Assembly (NCBI GenBank): GCA_029721435.1 | Contig: CM056583.1 | Location: forward strand, 85,575,620 to 85,639,619 | Direction: 5' to 3' | Length of the DNA stretch: 64,000 bases | From: Gymnothorax reevesii | Taxonomy: Eukaryota > Chordata > Actinopteri > Anguilliformes > Muraenidae | Shown: one piece after another, positions 40,618-53,310 of the stretch | How the letters are laid out: every line of letters starts with the position of its first letter | Numbering within the stretch: position 1 is the first letter of the stretch | Notes under the pieces: model-generated | What the model saw: the letters and a program-made list of their open reading frames with translations, nothing else | Databases searched by the model: none | What the model was told of the DNA's origin: nothing | Made by a program: the position numbers and the translations under genes

Positions 40618-43600
40618 CTATAGACCAACCCTCTCAGTCCCACTATTGTACAGCCATCCAGTCCACAACCTCACCCACATGCCCCTTGCTGTTTTTTATA
40701 ACTAGGCCCACATTGGACCTGTCCAAAGCAATAGTACATCAGTAATGTGATGTCAAATATAATAACTGTGGAATCCTAAAAGCAATTGGTGCTATTTCTT
40801 TTATATTCCATATTCCAGGTGCTTCATATGAATTCATCCACATTGGGAGTTTGTCAATCAATAGCGACGACCAGGGCCCTGTGCATTAATATTTAGACTG
40901 CATGTCTAAGTACAAAACAAGTTAAGATCGAGATCATGTTCTCTCCAGCTTTCTTGCATGTCTCAACCGCAGTTGTATGATGTGTCATTCTCGATTACGA
41001 TTACTTGTCTTCAGCCAAATTGTTTTTTTGCATTCAGGGATAGACAAATAAACCTACACTTGAAGTGATTATTATTGACATTATTGATTGGATGTTAACT
41101 GCCACGGTGGGATTACACTGGCTCTCTGTAAACTGGAATCGTGAAACCCCTATTGGTTCGGGAGGTTAGATGTCGCATTTACTGGCGTCAGCCAGGTAAG
41201 TCCTTCACTTCCACTGAAATCTTGTGTAATGCTAGAAAAGGACAGAGTTACAATGCCATTGTTAAGAGTCATTGTTTGCCTTTAAAATATGGCACTATTC
41301 CAGATTTCATCTTGTGCCATTTTCTGATAACGTGCTTCAACAATTAATCTCTATATTTACTGCTTATTGAGTGATACGAAGCCGAAAAACTAAATATGAA
41401 CTCATGGATGGTGTGGTCATCAGTTAATCGGGTTGCTATATTGTCCACACAAATTGACGATCATAGGGTCACACTGTTATAAAGTGACTGAATTGAACAG
41501 TTAAATTAAGTCATTGTCTCCTTGTTATTTTAACTGTAAGTAGAGTCCTGCGCACATTTAACTGTGGTTTACAGCTAACGTACACGGAACCTGTGTCATA
41601 AACTGATTGTAAAATCTAAAATAACTGGCAAAAAAGTGGCAGTTTATAACAATGCAGGCAGCACAAAATTATGATATTAACCAGCTTACTCTGTCTTGTG
41701 CCGCGGTGCAGCACGTGTGCAATGGAAGAAAATGTTTTTTTTCTTTCCCCAAATGGGCCTCATCTTGAATATCAGCAGCTGTTTTTTTTTAAACAACATG
41801 GAAGACATTAACTCAGTTAATGATGCCTGTTTCTGGCAACACATTAGACAACTAAATTCAACAAATGAATTGCTGAGGTATGTGTTTAAATTTGATCAAA
41901 AATAAACCAAGGCGTTTGCAAAAGATACCACATTTTTGCTTCTGTGTTTCAAAATCTGATGTTGCCACTGGCAGACACGTGCACGCATTCAGACAAAAGT
42001 CTCCTGTTAATAGGGTCACCAGTTGCTATGTAACACCAGGTAATGAGCAATAACCTGAGCTCACAAACTGCAATGTTATTTGCAAGGAAGCCACTAACTT
42101 GGCTAAATCAGGAACTTACCAGTTGAATCTTTAATGCAGTCGTCCTGTGATGTAGTGTTAACGTGGAATCAGGCTTCAGCAGCAAATTTTTCGCATTGCC
42201 CAAACTGTCTGGACTAAAATGTTCACTGCAGGTACCAGACCTTATACCGTTTTGTGCTGGGTCGTCGATGTTATCTCCCCGAGTAAAGTCAAACAAGCTC
42301 TGTCACAACTCTGGGTCTTCGGCAAAGCTGTGAAATGAAGCTTTGTATGCTGGTTTGCATCCCAAAACTACTCAATATTCTACATTTTTCACCATTGACA
42401 TATTTATTTCCTCGTTTTTATGATGGTTTTTGCAGAAAAATTCCTGCACAAGTGTTTGCCTTCCTGAAATGTCTAGCTCCAGGCTCTCACTTGGGTATCC
42501 GCAGGCTACTGTCATGTGACATCACAACTCGGCGCTCACAAAGAGACAGGGCAGGTTCTTGGTTTTTGACCACAAGAAGAACAGGTCAAACTGGGCATGC
42601 GTGAATGTGCGCATGAGTGACCGGGTTGTTTTAAAGCCTCCACCTGATTAAATGCATGAATTGGCCTCGGTTTCTCGATGACTAACCAGGAATAAGGGGA
42701 TTAGAGAATAGATGGTTGGACCCTATAAATGTGTGTATATAATACATATAAATACCCAATACCCCACCCCACCTCACCCTCACTTTGTGCCAAAGAACAA
42801 TGTTTAACCATAATCAGGCAACATACCATAAGCTCCTGTGCAGCAATAATTTATTATTCTTAACCTGTAGCAATGTTTGAGTTATGGTGGTCAACATTTG
42901 CATGCTATAATAAGACAAAAAACAAGAAGAAAAGTGACATCTATGCCTGGACAACACACACACAGCTGAGTCCTGTCGGGCAAAAGTGATTTATAGTGTA
43001 CGTATGTGTTTGGTAGGAAACATGTAAGTGAACATGTAGAGAGCATGAAATAAAAGTGGCACACAGAAAGTTCCAGGCCAGTTTTAAAACTACAGCCTTT
43101 TACCAGCAGTGCTACCCAGTGTCTATTCGTTTAAGGTAATGTCAGAAAAAGGTTTGTCTAACTAGTCTCTATTGCTTTATACGCAAATATTTCATAGAGA
43201 ACTGAAGTTAGGCTTATTTCAAATTCTGTGGTTTGAATTCTGTAGACATTTGTCCTAAACTTTAAAATGAAATGGAAATGTTCACCTGTGAGTTGAGCTC
43301 ATCATTAAAACTCATTCGCCCAGCTAAGATTGTAGATAAAAGTAAAAAGCCTGCATTTAGTTGTAAGTCAAAGTGAAGGAGAGATGTTAACGGAAAACAG
43401 CAGTGGATGCTTAATGTCAGTTTCACTCACTGGGCATTGATGGCAGACATTATGACTTTGAATGTTAAATAAACAGTAAATGATCTCATTTGACACCTCA
43501 TTAATATTTGCTATTGAATACACGGTGCTGTGATGGATGGGTACCTGCCGCACAGACCTGCACTGATGAAATGCAGGCACCTTATGCGGATTGATAGCAA

Positions 43601-43851
43601 GCATGTCAGCAGTTCTAGAAGGATGAGCCCAAATTAATGCAAGGAGGCTTAGGTAGAGAAACCAGTGAACTGTGCTGTGGCGAAAATTACCATAATTGAA
43701 GCATATAGCATATAAATATCCATCTAGAGTTCATTAATATAGCAGATAATCACTGATAAATGATTCACTATTAAAAATAATCTGTGTGTAAGCCATTAAT
43801 GAGCTTCAGAATGAGTCTTCATGTGAAAATCCGCCAAACGTATTGTGTCAA
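40618..43851. other. Unassigned DNA, more than 3 kb
   Basis: No gene, RNA or recognised repeat. Poly-T and poly-A runs are short. Open frames below 100 codons on either strand show no family signature. Confidence 0.4.
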
Positions 43852-44300
43852 TAGCTGCGTTTCCATTACAGTTTTGCGCAAAATAAAATTGATAATTCTC
43901 AAGTTTTGAAAAAGTACAATTGCAACTTGCTCCTGTTTCCATTGAAAGGTATTTTGCATAATTTACAGTAATTCTCATGAAGTTGCACGTCCCTCAACAC
44001 TGCACATAGTATGGACGGCCAAAACATTGTGCACGTTGGTACAGTAATGGTTGCTGCTACTGCTGTTGCTGTGGTGATCTTTAACAGAAGGCAAAGGCAG
44101 CGGGTCATTTTTCAGCAGCAGAATCCATATGTGTGGCAGCAGAATTTGGGATTTCTGGGAGGTGATTGTAACTGAGGAATTCACTGATGATCTCTGGATC
44201 CTGAACTTCAGAATCCACAATAACCATCCATCAAGACGACTGAAATGGTTGCACCTTTTGCAATGGTATGGAGCTCCAAGCTGCATGTCTTTTTGAAGAC
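43852..44300 (+). mobile_element. Possible PIF/Harbinger-type relic
   Basis: Starts GCTGCGTTTCCATTACAGTT then TTGCGCAAAAT, a terminus style common in fish, repeated weakly as CTGTTTCCATTGAAAGG at 43931. A short plus-strand frame from 44012 (MDGQNIVHVGTVMVAATAVA) ends at a stop after about 55 codons. The opposite terminus was not found, so the class is a guess. Confidence 0.3.
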
Positions 44301-44735
44301 TGTCGACTCTGCTGAAGTGGTTAGACGAAGTTTTGATATACAGTACATTTATTATAATGAGTAAATGGAAAATACAACCTCAATTGCAAAAAAATGTGAC
44401 AATGTGTAAATGGCAAAAAATGTTTTTTCCTTGTTAACTATTTTTGTTTTTTGAAAATATATATGTAGTTTTAGAAATGGGTTGTCAACAATATGTTCCA
44501 GTGAAATTGGGATCAGTTCGTGTCCACCATTGTGCTACATTACCTCTCCTTTCAATTACATTCAGAAGTCATTTTGGAGTCAAACACTAGTTGTGGGAGT
44601 TTTGAACGAGGAATTTGTTAAATTTCTTACCTGATATAGGACTTCAGTTGGTAAACAGTGCGTAGTGTCCGCTGACAAATTTTGAACTTCATAATCCTCT
44701 AAATTATTCAACGGGAGACAGGGCTGTGCTGCAGG
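44301..44735. other. Unassigned AT-rich DNA
   Basis: No feature recognised. Confidence 0.4.
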
Positions 44736-45737
44736 TGTGACATTCTGCATGTTCCGCCTGTTCTGAATTTATGTTTATTTCCATTTGGTTTGTTTAGTTC
44801 ATACATTCTGTATTATCTGCCATATTGTGCACATTGTTTTCCCCTGTAATGTCTTGCGTTTCTTTGTTCTTTGCCAGAGCCCCCTGTTTGCGAGCTGGCA
44901 CATGGTGATTTCGGAAGTTTCCATGTTTCACAAGTTCCTTCGAGCCTCGTTTACTTCCTTCAACACTAATTACTAATTAAGAACTGATCACACTAACACT
45001 GTTTTTTTTTTTAGTTTATCTACGAACTCTTACTAACATACTAATCCTGTAAATAACTAACACGTTAACTTGCACATTTGGGTAATATTATTTCTGCACA
45101 AACTACTAACTCTACTGATTTATTCTCTCCACTTTCCACACTAAACTGTAACTCCGCCCTCTTTTCTCTCTCAGTTCTTTGCCTTTGTTTCTGCAGAGAC
45201 TTTGCAACCATCTCTTATACTGATCTGTTACTCCCATTTCTCCCCACTGAGACACTCCTTGAATGGAGCCGTTGTTATTTAAGGATGTCCGGGGAAAACT
45301 AGTCTTTGTCATCGTTTCCCATTTTGTACTGTTTAAGTACCTCTTGTGTTTTCCCCTCTCAGTTAGTGTTCAGATTATTCCTCACACCTGTTGCCCCGCC
45401 CAGCTTGTTACCTAACATGTGTATATATAGTCCCTCGGGTCTGCTTAGCTCTTGTCAGACTGATTGACTTTTCCAGCGCAGAGCTCCTTGTGCACCAGTG
45501 ATCTGTTTGAGATTCTGTGACACCCTTCTGTCTGATTCGGATTTCTGTCTTTGCCTGCCTGGATTTATTTGCCTTCTGAGTATGACCCATTTTCTGCCCG
45601 ACCTCGATTTCTGTGTATTGCTGCCCTGGCTTTTGAATTTGGATTTCGGACTCTTTTCTCTCCCTCTGCCTTATGATTTGGTGTTGTTACCTGTGCTTTT
45701 TTGGCTTTGGAACCCCTGCTTGTCTTTGGACTCTGTT
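44736..45737 (+). mobile_element. LTR-like sequence of a chromovirus type, probably disrupted
   Basis: Begins TGTGACATTCTGCATG and has the CTG/TTG-rich style of fish sushi-like LTRs, with CACACCTGTTGCCCCGCC before a TATA-type GTATATATAGTCCC at 45421-45434, then a long CTGCC/TTTG-rich leader. The right end is interrupted by a hairpin-ended repeat at 45738. No internal coding region is attached, so a solo LTR is the best reading. Confidence 0.45.
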
Positions 45738-46100
45738 TTTAGCTCCCACCGCATCGCGGTGCAGGAGCTATGGGATTGGGCTCCATGCGTGGGTGCGTGA
45801 ACACATTTTGCTTTCTCATCAACAATTTCAGTTAGAGGCTCCTCATTTTTACTGCACATGCATCTCATGAAGGCCCACAAATGACGTGCCTAAAGGTGAG
45901 CTTGGCCTATTTTTTTCAAGGTCACTGGCCTCAAAATATCACGAAAAATTTTGACATTTTGCTGTATCTCATCAACTATTTCAGTTACAGGCTCCCTATT
46001 CCCCTACTGAGAGAATCGTCACTGCGAAAGACCATTCCGTCGTCAACCTCGGGACATCTCATCCGAGTTATATTGACGAGTCTCAAGATTACGTAGTTAT
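45738..46100. repeat. Hairpin-ended repeat (TAGCTCC type)
   Basis: TAGCTCCCACCGC, the loop ATC, and GCGGTGCAGGAGCTA at 45739-45769 form a stem with a two-base bulge. The body has CATCAACAATTTCAGTTAGA and later CATCAACTATTTCAGTTACA, an internal direct repeat about 140 bases apart. Same architecture as 1131, 27043 and 50252. Confidence 0.5.
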
Positions 46101-46514
46101 TTTGATCATCAATATTGTTTTAGGCAACTTGTTCAATATGCTGTGCGTTGCCTTACCTTAGAAACACGGTTTCACTTGTTCACCAAAGCTGCTTCATTCA
46201 TGAAATACGTTTCTCTTTGTCATGGAGACATTAAGTGACGGTTTCGTGTCCAGTTACGTTCCCCTAACTAATTCCCCTTGAGAAAGTTCTGTGATGCCAC
46301 CTCCGTTTTAAGAAAATCGCGCAGAAAAATAACTTTAGGGGTGATGATGACGCATCATAAAGCAATAAATTCTGATTCTCTGCCATCTCCTGCGATTTGC
46401 GGATTTGCAATGAGGAACTCTGCTCTACAATGATCACTTCATTATCCCATGCTTTAACAATCTGTTTGTTTGCAATCAAATTCAGGATGAAATCTGAAAG
46501 GTCCCCATGCCTTT
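46101..46514. other. Unassigned DNA
   Basis: No feature recognised. Confidence 0.4.
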
Positions 46515-46600
46515 TACGGATATTGAATTGAGTTTATTCAAGGATTACCCCTTGAGATGCAACATCTCATTTTCGAGGGGGTCCCAAATCATTGCTTCGT
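46515..46600. repeat. Stem-loop repeat phrase shared with 34396-34455
   Basis: TTTATTCAAGGATTACCCC, GAGATGCAACATCTCATTTT and CGAGGGGGTCC form a hairpin. The order of parts resembles the fish repeat tail noted at 34196-34825. Confidence 0.4.
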
Positions 46601-46859
46601 GGTGTTAGGCGATACGCAATTTAATGTGCAACTGCACACGACAATGTCAAACAGAAAATACAATTCAACACTCGCCGAACTTGAGTGCCATAACCTGGTG
46701 ACGGTAGGGCGCATCCCCTGATTTGAACGCATAAATCTTTAGCAAAATTGATGATATAAATGTAAACTTGATATAACTACAGCTACATTGTGTGGCGTGT
46801 TGACGATGACTTCGCGGAAGTTTCGTGTTGCGCCGCCATGACAACCAGCTACACTGAAG

Positions 46860-47000
46860 CAGTACTATTCTGTAATGGAAAAGGACCCCCCAGAAAATGA
46901 CCTGGTACGGAGGTGAGTAGAGTGGAGTGGAGCCGGTGCTGCGTAGTGGAAATGCGCCATAAGAGGCCATGAACCTGTAAAAGCGAGAGCGTGGAATAGG
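46860..47000 (-). repeat. Fish DNA-transposon terminus (TTTCCATTA / GTACC style)
   Basis: On the minus strand it reads GCGCATTTCCACTACGCAGC, then CGGCTCCACTCCACTCTACT and CCGTACCAGGTCATTTTCTG. This matches, from memory, the end of an abundant fish transposon family. No coding part identified. Confidence 0.4.
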
Positions 47001-47468
47001 GGACAGCGCTGCGCCATCGCAAGAGCCAACCATATCAAACACAAATAGTCAGACCCTTTCAGCGGACAAGCATAGGAAAACAAGCCTCAAACAGTTCTCA
47101 AACAAATCCTCAGAGATGGATGTTGGAAGTAGAGGTCCCGTCCAGTGCTCTGTTGCAGTGAGCTGGCTCTTTCACTCAGAGAAATTCTTCCACCTGGGGG
47201 TATAACTAAGTAGCCATTTCAGCCAACCAATGCCAAGAGTAAGAGATAAACATGGCTGGATTTTTGCTTCCTGACTCTAAGATTTTCCACTTCCGCAAAT
47301 CCGTGTAATTTATGAAGTACAAGTCATCCCCAGAGGTTGTTAACATCATGAGTGATACATATTATAAAAAAATATTTACCAACTTCCAACTATAACCAGT
47401 CCTGCAGCTGATCATCCTGCCAGTCCTGTGACAGGATTTTTGGAATAAAAAACACTCACAGCAAAAAA

Positions 47469-47790
47469 CTCACAGCAAGCTGGGTTTGAATCCGGCCTGG
47501 GGCCTTTCTGTGTGGAGTTTATATGCACTCCCTGTGCACACGTGGGTTCCCACCAGGTGCTACAGTTTCCTACCACAGTCCAAAGACAAGCACATCAGGC
47601 TAATTGGAGATGTTAAATTGCCTGTAAGTGTGAGAGTGAATGGTGTGTGAAAGGTGTGTGCGCTCTGCGATGGAGTGGCGAGCTGTCCAGGGTGGGTCCC
47701 TGCCTTTCGCCTGTAGTCAGCTGGGAGAGGCTGCAGCTCCCCCTGCAACCCGAGTAAGGAAGAAGCCGGTCTTGAGAATGGATGAATGAA
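47469..47790 (+). mobile_element. V-SINE (tRNA-derived), plus strand
   Basis: CTCACAGCAAGC, box B-type GGGTTTGAATCC (47482-47493), core CTTTCTGTGTGGAGTTTATA and CCACAGTCCAAAGAC, then TCCAGGGTGGGTCCCTGCC and the LINE-like 3' tail CAGCTGGGAGAGGCTGCAGC ending GATGAATGAA. The 5' part of the tRNA head is missing. The 3' tail matches L2-type LINE ends, which supply the enzyme for V-SINE mobility. Confidence 0.9.
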
Positions 47791-50211
47791 TTAATTTAAT
47801 TGCTTTCAAGCAAACAAAGCTGAGCATTATCGTATTTCATATATATAAGTAGCAAAAAATGTATACTTAGCAAAAAAAGGACAAGAAAACTGTAGACTCA
47901 GATGGGTCTCCGAAAATAATCCAGAATAATAGGATGTATTCAATACACGTACACACTTATATAGTTAAATGGTGATAAATTTATTTGGGTTGCAACAGTA
48001 ATTTGATAATGTTCAATCAAATCTCGTCATGAGGCTATCTCTCGGCTCCTCAGTTAATGGATGTCATGGTTTCTAATTGATTCTCCACACCTGTCATTTC
48101 ATTTATTACCAACTTGTGAGGCCCATGTGATGTCCATTTAGAAACATGCGACCAATTAAATTTAGTGCCACAGTCAGAAATATTGTTAATATAATTTTAT
48201 ATATTAACGCCAGAAATATTTTTACTTTTTTAGCAACATTCCAGAAAATGTTGCATACGAGATACAGCATATTGTATATCCAAACATATTATGATACAAA
48301 CCTGACTTAAGGGAATTACACCAGCCAATGACGCTGTCACGTGTTTTAATCGTTTGTTATCATTTCCTTTGTCATGTGTGTCTTCAAGCCTCCTATGTGC
48401 GAAGCGAAGGGGTGATGACTTGCTTTAGCATCATTTGAGTGTTCCACTCTACGCTGAGATCATTTAGATGTAATATTAAATTTTACCACTAGAGGAAGCA
48501 AATGAGCTACATATAGTTCATGTGATGCTGCATTTCTGAACGACGCACCTATTCCTCCAATTACTTTTGGTAGCAACTAAAGACAAACTTTGGATTTAAA
48601 CTAAATGAAAAGCATAGTCTCAAAACAACTTTTGAACTGTATGTTTTCATTACTGGACATGAAAAAAAAACTACACTGGGAATTTCCCAATTTTCCATTA
48701 AATTTCCTGACCGTTGCTCCGTTGCTCTCAATTATAGTAAATTTGAAGACCGTAATGAAAGCCCCAGAGCCCAGGCAGTTTGTATTCTGTTCTATTTATG
48801 AACTCTGCCTTTGTTGAACACTTTCTACAGCTGGGCCACTTGAATGGTTTTTCCCAGCATCTTCCCAGCAGCAAAGGTCAATTTCTCTGAGATAAATACA
48901 ACAATTTATCAGCGAGTGAAGAGATCAATTTTTTTACTACAGCGCCAATACTGTATAACAAATAGGTTGTGTGTTGCGCAGTTTAGTCTTTCTTTTTTTG
49001 TATATTTAATGTGGGCTTTGCTTTCCCCATATGGTACTCAGCAGCACCCCAAGCAGGAGGAGAATAAATAAGCGCAATTATTCATCTGAGAGATTGGGCT
49101 AATTACCTGATTCTGAGCTCATGGATGGGGGGGGGAAAGAAAAATTGGCGGCAGGACTTCCTCTTTAACCCCAGAACTTTCCCTCTTTGTCTCGCAGCTG
49201 AAGACAAGTGTCACCCGCTCGACCTCTCTCGATCATCACCATGCGAGGTTTCTGAGCAAATCGGGCTTTACAGCGTATATGAGTGAATAATATTCTGTAC
49301 CTAGTTGTGCAGCTTCAATGTGCGTTTCCTGGATGGAAGCCAATAAAAAGTGAGCTGCTCTGAGGAAAAACACCACAGCGGAAACTAGCGTTGCGTGCTA
49401 GCTGAGAGCCGTGAACGCGTCGGGCAGCCGTATCCTTTGTGTGCTCCGCTCAGCGAGACTCCTGGGCAGACACAGCTGTTATTCATCATGTCCTACATGG
49501 ACCGCGTCCGCAATCAAAATCTTTGGCTGCTGTGGTCACATTCAGTCTCCTCCAGCTCATTTTAGATCATTTCGAAGGCCTAACAAGCTTCCTTCCCACT
49601 TCAGAGTAAAGGTACAGACTTTTTTTGGCCAAAGTCAAGCTGCCTTAGCTGTTTATGGATTATTTTGTATGACCGTGACTATGACGATGATCAAAATATA
49701 ACAATTATCAGACCACGTCTGTAATTACCGTGGAGGGTTCAGAAGGGTACTGCTGTTTGCAGGGTCCATTGTGATTTTGCCATCATGGGTGTTTATTATC
49801 AGCAGAATATGAATTGAGATATGTGATAACATACGTCCTGCAGGCGGTGTGTGTCCAAACACAGCGAACCAGGGGTTATGACATAAGGGATGATTAATGC
49901 ATTAGCACGGTAAATGTACCATATAAAACTGGGAGTATTCATTCATTTTTCACTCCTGTTCAGTCTTGATATTTAGGGAGGGCTCTGGCTTTCTCTGAGC
50001 ATTTATCCAGCTGAGTGATTCTGCTTCTCGTGACTCCCCCTCCCAGGCCCTGCTCTGGAGAGCACAGAAGCCCGGAGCCCTGAGCCCTGACGGTAGGGCT
50101 ACTCAGACCTTTAACACATGTAATACAGTCCACATTTGTAAAAACTAACCCAAAAAAGGCAATCAGAGATAGCAGACCTGGCCCCAGCCACGGGCTGACA
50201 GACAGACTGAC
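47791..50211. other. Unassigned DNA with a possible conserved stretch
   Basis: About 2.4 kb without recognised repeats or genes. The part 48600-49720 is balanced in composition with AATTACC and TTCATCTGAGAG phrases and has the look of constrained non-coding DNA. Some 48900-49700 frames reach 96 codons but show no known protein. Confidence 0.3.
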
Positions 50212-50234
50212 AGAAACACACACACACACACACA
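50212..50234. repeat. (CA)n microsatellite
   Basis: About 23 bp of CA dinucleotides. Confidence 0.9.
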
Positions 50235-50251
50235 GACATGATCATTGCTTA

Positions 50252-50642
50252 ACCTGGCCCCCTAGGGGAGGGGCCAGGTAAAAATGTTCAAGAAATTTTG
50301 TGTGCGCCTGAAGCTCCGTGCATATTTTGACAAAAGCCATCAAGGACGGTTTAAGCTCACTTCACAATGATTTCCCATCATTTCTCATCGCAAAAAAATT
50401 TTTTATTTTTTTTAAATTTTTCTCCAACGGCTCGGTTAATTGCTGTCAAAAGGACAGTGCACACCTGTACCGATCATTCCACATGTTTTCATATATTTTT
50501 TGCGTATGTGCGGGCAGCACTATGGGACTAGTTTGTAGCCAAAAAATTTACAGTAGAGGAGTAAGTTTTAGAAGCTGGCTGTTGAAAGTCTGCTCATACA
50601 GGTCGCATAAGTGTTCGCTAGAGCGTGCAGGATGGCTGTCTT
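50252..50642. repeat. Hairpin-ended repeat (ACCTGGCCCC type)
   Basis: ACCTGGCCCCCTAGGGG then AGGGGCCAGGT (50252-50279) forms a strong hairpin. It is followed by AT-rich body sequence with poly-A and poly-T near 50393-50420. The right limit is approximate. Confidence 0.45.
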
Positions 50643-50866
50643 AGTGTTTCTGGGTTGTTGGTAAGGTCTTTCTAATGGTTGCGAGGATGTACACGGTGGT
50701 TTCTAGGGTGTATATGGTGGTCAATAAGGTGTTTCTGGGTGGTTGTGAAGGTGTTTCTAAGTGGTTGCTCGGGTATTCAGGTGGTTGCTATGGTGTTTTA
50801 AGGTGGCTCCTTGGGTGTTTTTAGGTTGTTTCTCAGGTGTACAGGGTGGTGGCTAGGGTGTGTTTG
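50643..50866. repeat. GGTGTTTCTGGGTGGTTG minisatellite
   Basis: About ten diverged units of roughly 20-24 bp of the form GGTGTTTCTGGGTGGTTGC. Similar GTTGCTAGGGTGTT arrays are common in fish. Confidence 0.85.
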
Positions 50867-50879
50867 ACGACGAGGCACC

Positions 50880-51330
50880 AAACCTCGAGCAAGCTACTCC
50901 AACTTCCTTCAGCAACATCATCTTTAAACCGTCCTTAGGTCATCAACAAAATTCTCAAGCAACTCAGCCCAGACAAGGCAACAGGACCAGACCAGATTCC
51001 AGCCAGGGTACTTAAAGAATGTAGTGCAGAACTAGCAAGTCCTCTGTGTTGGCTTTTCCAACTGTGCTCTTCACATGGTGTTTTCCCTTCAAAATGGAAA
51101 CTCACCAACGTGACACCAATCCACAAAAAGGACTCGAAAGCAGATCCGACAAACTACAGACCAATCACTCTCCTCAGCATCATCAGTAAAATAATGGAAT
51201 CAGCGGTCAACATCCAGCTGCTAGCCTATATGCTACAGAACAACTTAATTTCCAACCGGCAGTGTGGCTTCAGACCAAGTCACAGTACAGCAGATCTTCT
51301 AACAGTCCAGTCACAAGTGACTAGTACTTA
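50880..51330 (+). pseudogene. Non-LTR retrotransposon RT fragment
   Basis: Plus-strand frame with one shift: NKILKQLSPDKATGPDQIPA, then SKWKLTNVTPIHKKDSKADP, NYRPITLLSIISKIMES, and NRQCGFRPSHSTADLLTVQ. These are the early RT motifs of LINE-type reverse transcriptases (fingers region). The catalytic YADD motif and everything after it are missing, and endonuclease sequence is absent. A fragment, not active. Confidence 0.8.
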
Positions 51331-51769
51331 CACCTGTTTTTGCAGCAGGGTCACGCAACTCGCTGTAACAGATAGGCAGCTGTCTGATTGAAAAATGTAA
51401 TTGTACGAAACCACGTACCAGTCACCAAAATTACCTTAATTCGCTGAAGAGCTCTGAAACGCCGTCGCAGAGTGCTGGTGCAAAGACCTAATTACAATTA
51501 AATTATTTTTCTGTACTGAATGTAGCCCATTATTTTGTTAGATCTGTTAGATCTCATGGGGGAGAGAAGCCGTGTCTTCAGATGCCACTTGATTATTCTT
51601 GAAATTGAAAACGTGTTAATAAAGGAAAACCATCTAGAATTAGTCAGGACTAATTGTTAATAAAGGGAGGGATATTAGGCCAGGTCTAACGCTGCCGCTG
51701 TAAACGCCCCGAAAGCGGTAGTCTACTGTCAAAAGTGGTAGAATTGGCATGTATGGATTTGGTGCAATA
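51331..51769. other. Unassigned DNA
   Basis: No feature recognised. Confidence 0.4.
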
Positions 51770-51816
51770 TTTTGTGTGTGCGTGTATGTGTGTGTGTTTG
51801 TGTGTGTGTGTGTATG
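51770..51816. repeat. (TG)n microsatellite
   Basis: TG dinucleotides with a few interruptions, followed by a G8 run at 51819-51825. Confidence 0.9.
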
Positions 51817-51826
51817 GGGGGGGTGT

Positions 51827-53100
51827 CCTGACATCTGGAAATGTCCGGTAAAATGTATACTTTGTGTTTTCAGGGTATCTATGAGCCTGGAGAAAATAAA
51901 CCCCACTTAACATATGTCCAAAATATTGGACAACATGCAACAAAGGGTTAATCAAAGGTGACAAGTTTTAAATCTTTAACTGGTACTGTAACTGCATTAT
52001 TGCCCTCTTTCCACCTTCAGTTTACTATAATACAAACTCTGCAAATGTCATTTTCTGTTGTCTGCTAAGAATAATGACCCACTTTTATCACTGTGCAGAT
52101 AAGACATTTTGTTTTAATCAAAAGTTCAATTTTATATTTTCGTTTCAGTTGCTATACTCAATAAATATTTTCCTCTTTTTGTCCAGTCAATGTGGCACTT
52201 TCCCATCTGGACTATTCTTGGAAATAATGCAAATGTCATTGAATGGCTGCTGAACAGACTTGTCTTCACATCGGCTGTTTCCTTTAAAAATCTGCTGGCT
52301 CTGTGCGAACAGATGGGCAAGGACTTTCAGGCCATCAGTCCCAAGTAACCCCAACGTGCACTTCCTGTCAGTGAAGCCCGTACCAAGGCCAGAACAATCA
52401 CGCTCTGTCTCCACTGCCCAAAATAAGCAGTACAAAGACAAAAGCGCTGTGAATTTGTGATAACATTTGTGGCGGGCCGACATCGATACTTATCAACATG
52501 CATACAATGAAAGCCACTATAATGTTTGGGGTAAAGACCTTTTTGTATTTTCTTCATTTGTTGCTGAGTGTTTTAGAATGGCAATACATATGCAGTAAAA
52601 AAAAAAACACTTTTCTGCTGTTCTTTAAAGGTCATCATAAACATCTACACACTCAGTGTACACCATGCGCACGTGCAGTATACGACTATTATAATTGGGA
52701 AGAATGTATAATGCCAACACCAATTCTGTGTCACTTATTGTTTGGTGCAATTTGCAGCCATGTCACTAAAGAAGTCTAAAAAGCATAAAACGTCAAGAGA
52801 TACGTGGAAATGAAAAAGGTAATAGTTGAACAGACATTTGAATCAGAGTAATTATCGATACAAATGAAATTAAAGTTGATTACTGGAACAGCCAGCATTT
52901 ATACCCACCCTTTAAAAAGCTATCCAAAAAGGTATCCAAAAAGATGTACAAAGTGCCAGATTAAAAAAAATATGACTTGAGATCATGTGGAATTGAAACT
53001 AATCAAGTCTAGACAGTAAACTAAATTTAATTGAATTTTGATTCATGTTCATGGACTAATTCTGCTTGTTTATGATCTGAATGACACTGCATTTTTCCTC
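51827..53100. other. Unassigned DNA
   Basis: No gene or repeat family recognised. Short frames at 52187-52483 show no protein signature. Confidence 0.4.
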
Positions 53101-53310
53101 TACAGGGTGTTTAAAAAAAAGCTCACCCAACTCTAATCATCGATTATACTATACAAAAACTACTGAATTTTATTTTAAGTGTAATTTGTCATTTAAAAGA
53201 GTGAAACCAGCTCTTCCTAATGACATATCACACTTCAAATAAAATTCATTGGTCTTTGTTCAGTATAATCGATGATTAATGTTGGGCATACTTTTTTGAA
53301 ACACCCTGTA
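53101..53310. mobile_element. Foldback mariner-type MITE, 210 bp
   Basis: Starts TACAGGGTGTTTAAAA and ends TTTGAAACACCCTGTA. The two halves are inverted copies over almost their whole ~100-bp length (CTAATCATCGATTATAC against GTATAATCGATGATTAAT). The TA at each end fits a Tc1/mariner target. No coding capacity. Confidence 0.85.

Noticed and set aside
48481..48500. CTCF site at CCACTAGAGGAAG
   Set aside because: The essential GGC of the core is missing.
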